NCBI RefSeq assembly: GCF_000938255.1
Contig: NZ_JYMR01000004.1
Location: 186,001-250,000, forward strand
Origin: Bradyrhizobium sp. LTSP849
GTDB lineage: Bacteria > Pseudomonadota > Alphaproteobacteria > Rhizobiales > Xanthobacteraceae
Reading direction: 5' to 3'
Length of the DNA stretch: 64,000 bases
The notes under the pieces are model-generated. The model ran no database searches. It was given only the letters and a program-made list of their open reading frames with translations, and was not told where the DNA came from. How positions within the stretch are numbered: the first letter of the stretch is position 1; every line of letters begins with the position of its first letter. Made by a program: the position numbers and the translations under genes. Positions 63,736 to 64,000 of this stretch are shown here, one piece after another.

Positions 63736-64000
63736 TTAAAACGCCGCCGCCAACTCCCGCGCCCCACCATTGTTACTGTTGCTATCCATCCGCGCATCCG
63801 TGATCGCCAGCAGCTTCGCCACCGTGTTGTGGCGGATCGCGACCGGGTTGCGCTCGTAGCCGCCGCGCTGGAAGAAGTTCGAGGTCGGCACCTGCTCGCG
63901 CATCGCCTGCGGCATCGTCACCATGTCGAGGCCGGTGCCGTCGCCGGTGAGGTTCATCATCTCGAGCTCGGCTGCGCTCAGCGGACGGGTGTAGCCTTTG
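63736..64000 (-). CDS. C-terminal part of an unidentified protein (cut by window edge)
   Basis: The frame is open through the right edge of the window; 87 residues are visible. YTRPLSAAELEMMNLTGDG and FFQRGGYERNPVAIRHNTVA, then KLLAITDARMDSNSNNGGA near the C-terminus. No family recognised. The start is outside the window. Confidence 0.5.
   Translation of the reverse strand, partial: KGYTRPLSAAELEMMNLTGDGTGLDMVTMPQAMREQVPTSNFFQRGGYERNPVAIRHNTVAKLLAITDARMDSNSNNGGARELAAAF

Overview
The window is high-GC DNA from an alphaproteobacterium, most likely Bradyrhizobium or a close relative. Support comes from the TrcR/DUF1013 cell-cycle regulator, an NdvA-type cyclic glucan exporter, the ispH-thrB-rnhA operon, small GCG-rich secreted peptides and several families of palindromic intergenic repeats. 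I saw no rRNA, tRNA, CRISPR array, transposase or phage gene. The left edge cuts a 2-hydroxyacid dehydrogenase and the right edge cuts an unidentified gene.

Positions 1-27300 form an accessory metabolic region built from repeated modules, most paired with their own regulator. (i) A quinone-reductase-like MDR enzyme plus an SDR (252-1977). (ii) TetR and thioesterase, divergent from MBL hydrolase, membrane protein, second MBL hydrolase and MDR reductase (2019-7043), with two inverted repeats in the control region. (iii) LysR, alpha/beta hydrolase and an unknown protein, divergent from EthD-like protein, GST, DUF1330, MDR reductase and MFS exporter (7077-14663). (iv) LysR divergent from SDR plus MFS (14694-17840). 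(v) LysR followed by SDR, alpha/beta hydrolase, WrbA-like flavoprotein, DUF427 and a PRISE-type enone reductase (17866-22976). (vi) TetR divergent from a natural fusion of an FAD monooxygenase with an HSL-type esterase (23765-26689). The region holds three MDRs, three classical SDRs, two related alpha/beta hydrolases, two MBLs and three LysRs. A shared role in oxidising, reducing, conjugating and exporting small electrophilic or aromatic compounds is my inference.

Positions 27400-44930 are a mixed region: an AraC regulator, small secreted proteins, a DUF2235 membrane hydrolase, a three-gene unit of GH13-like protein, small membrane protein and PQQ-type propeller, several secreted or membrane hypotheticals, a thioesterase, nitronate monooxygenase, aspartate ammonia-lyase, a DedA/YqaA membrane protein and a HisE-like pyrophosphohydrolase. 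The GH13-like protein keeps the acidic catalytic triad but has lost the conserved active-site histidines.

Positions 45300-64000 are mostly core genome: NdvA-like ABC exporter, D,D-carboxypeptidase with a long Lys/Ala/Pro tail, FadD, a peroxiredoxin, ispH-thrB-rnhA, TrcR, a small lipoprotein, PrpE-like acyl-CoA synthetase, two TPR proteins with an LprI-like C-terminus, a CPA1 Na+/H+ antiporter, an SDR and small secreted proteins. Between these genes lie at least five kinds of palindromic repeat. The main one occurs four times as a pair of 28-bp inverted units 66-85 bp apart with a partly conserved core, so it behaves like a small non-autonomous element.
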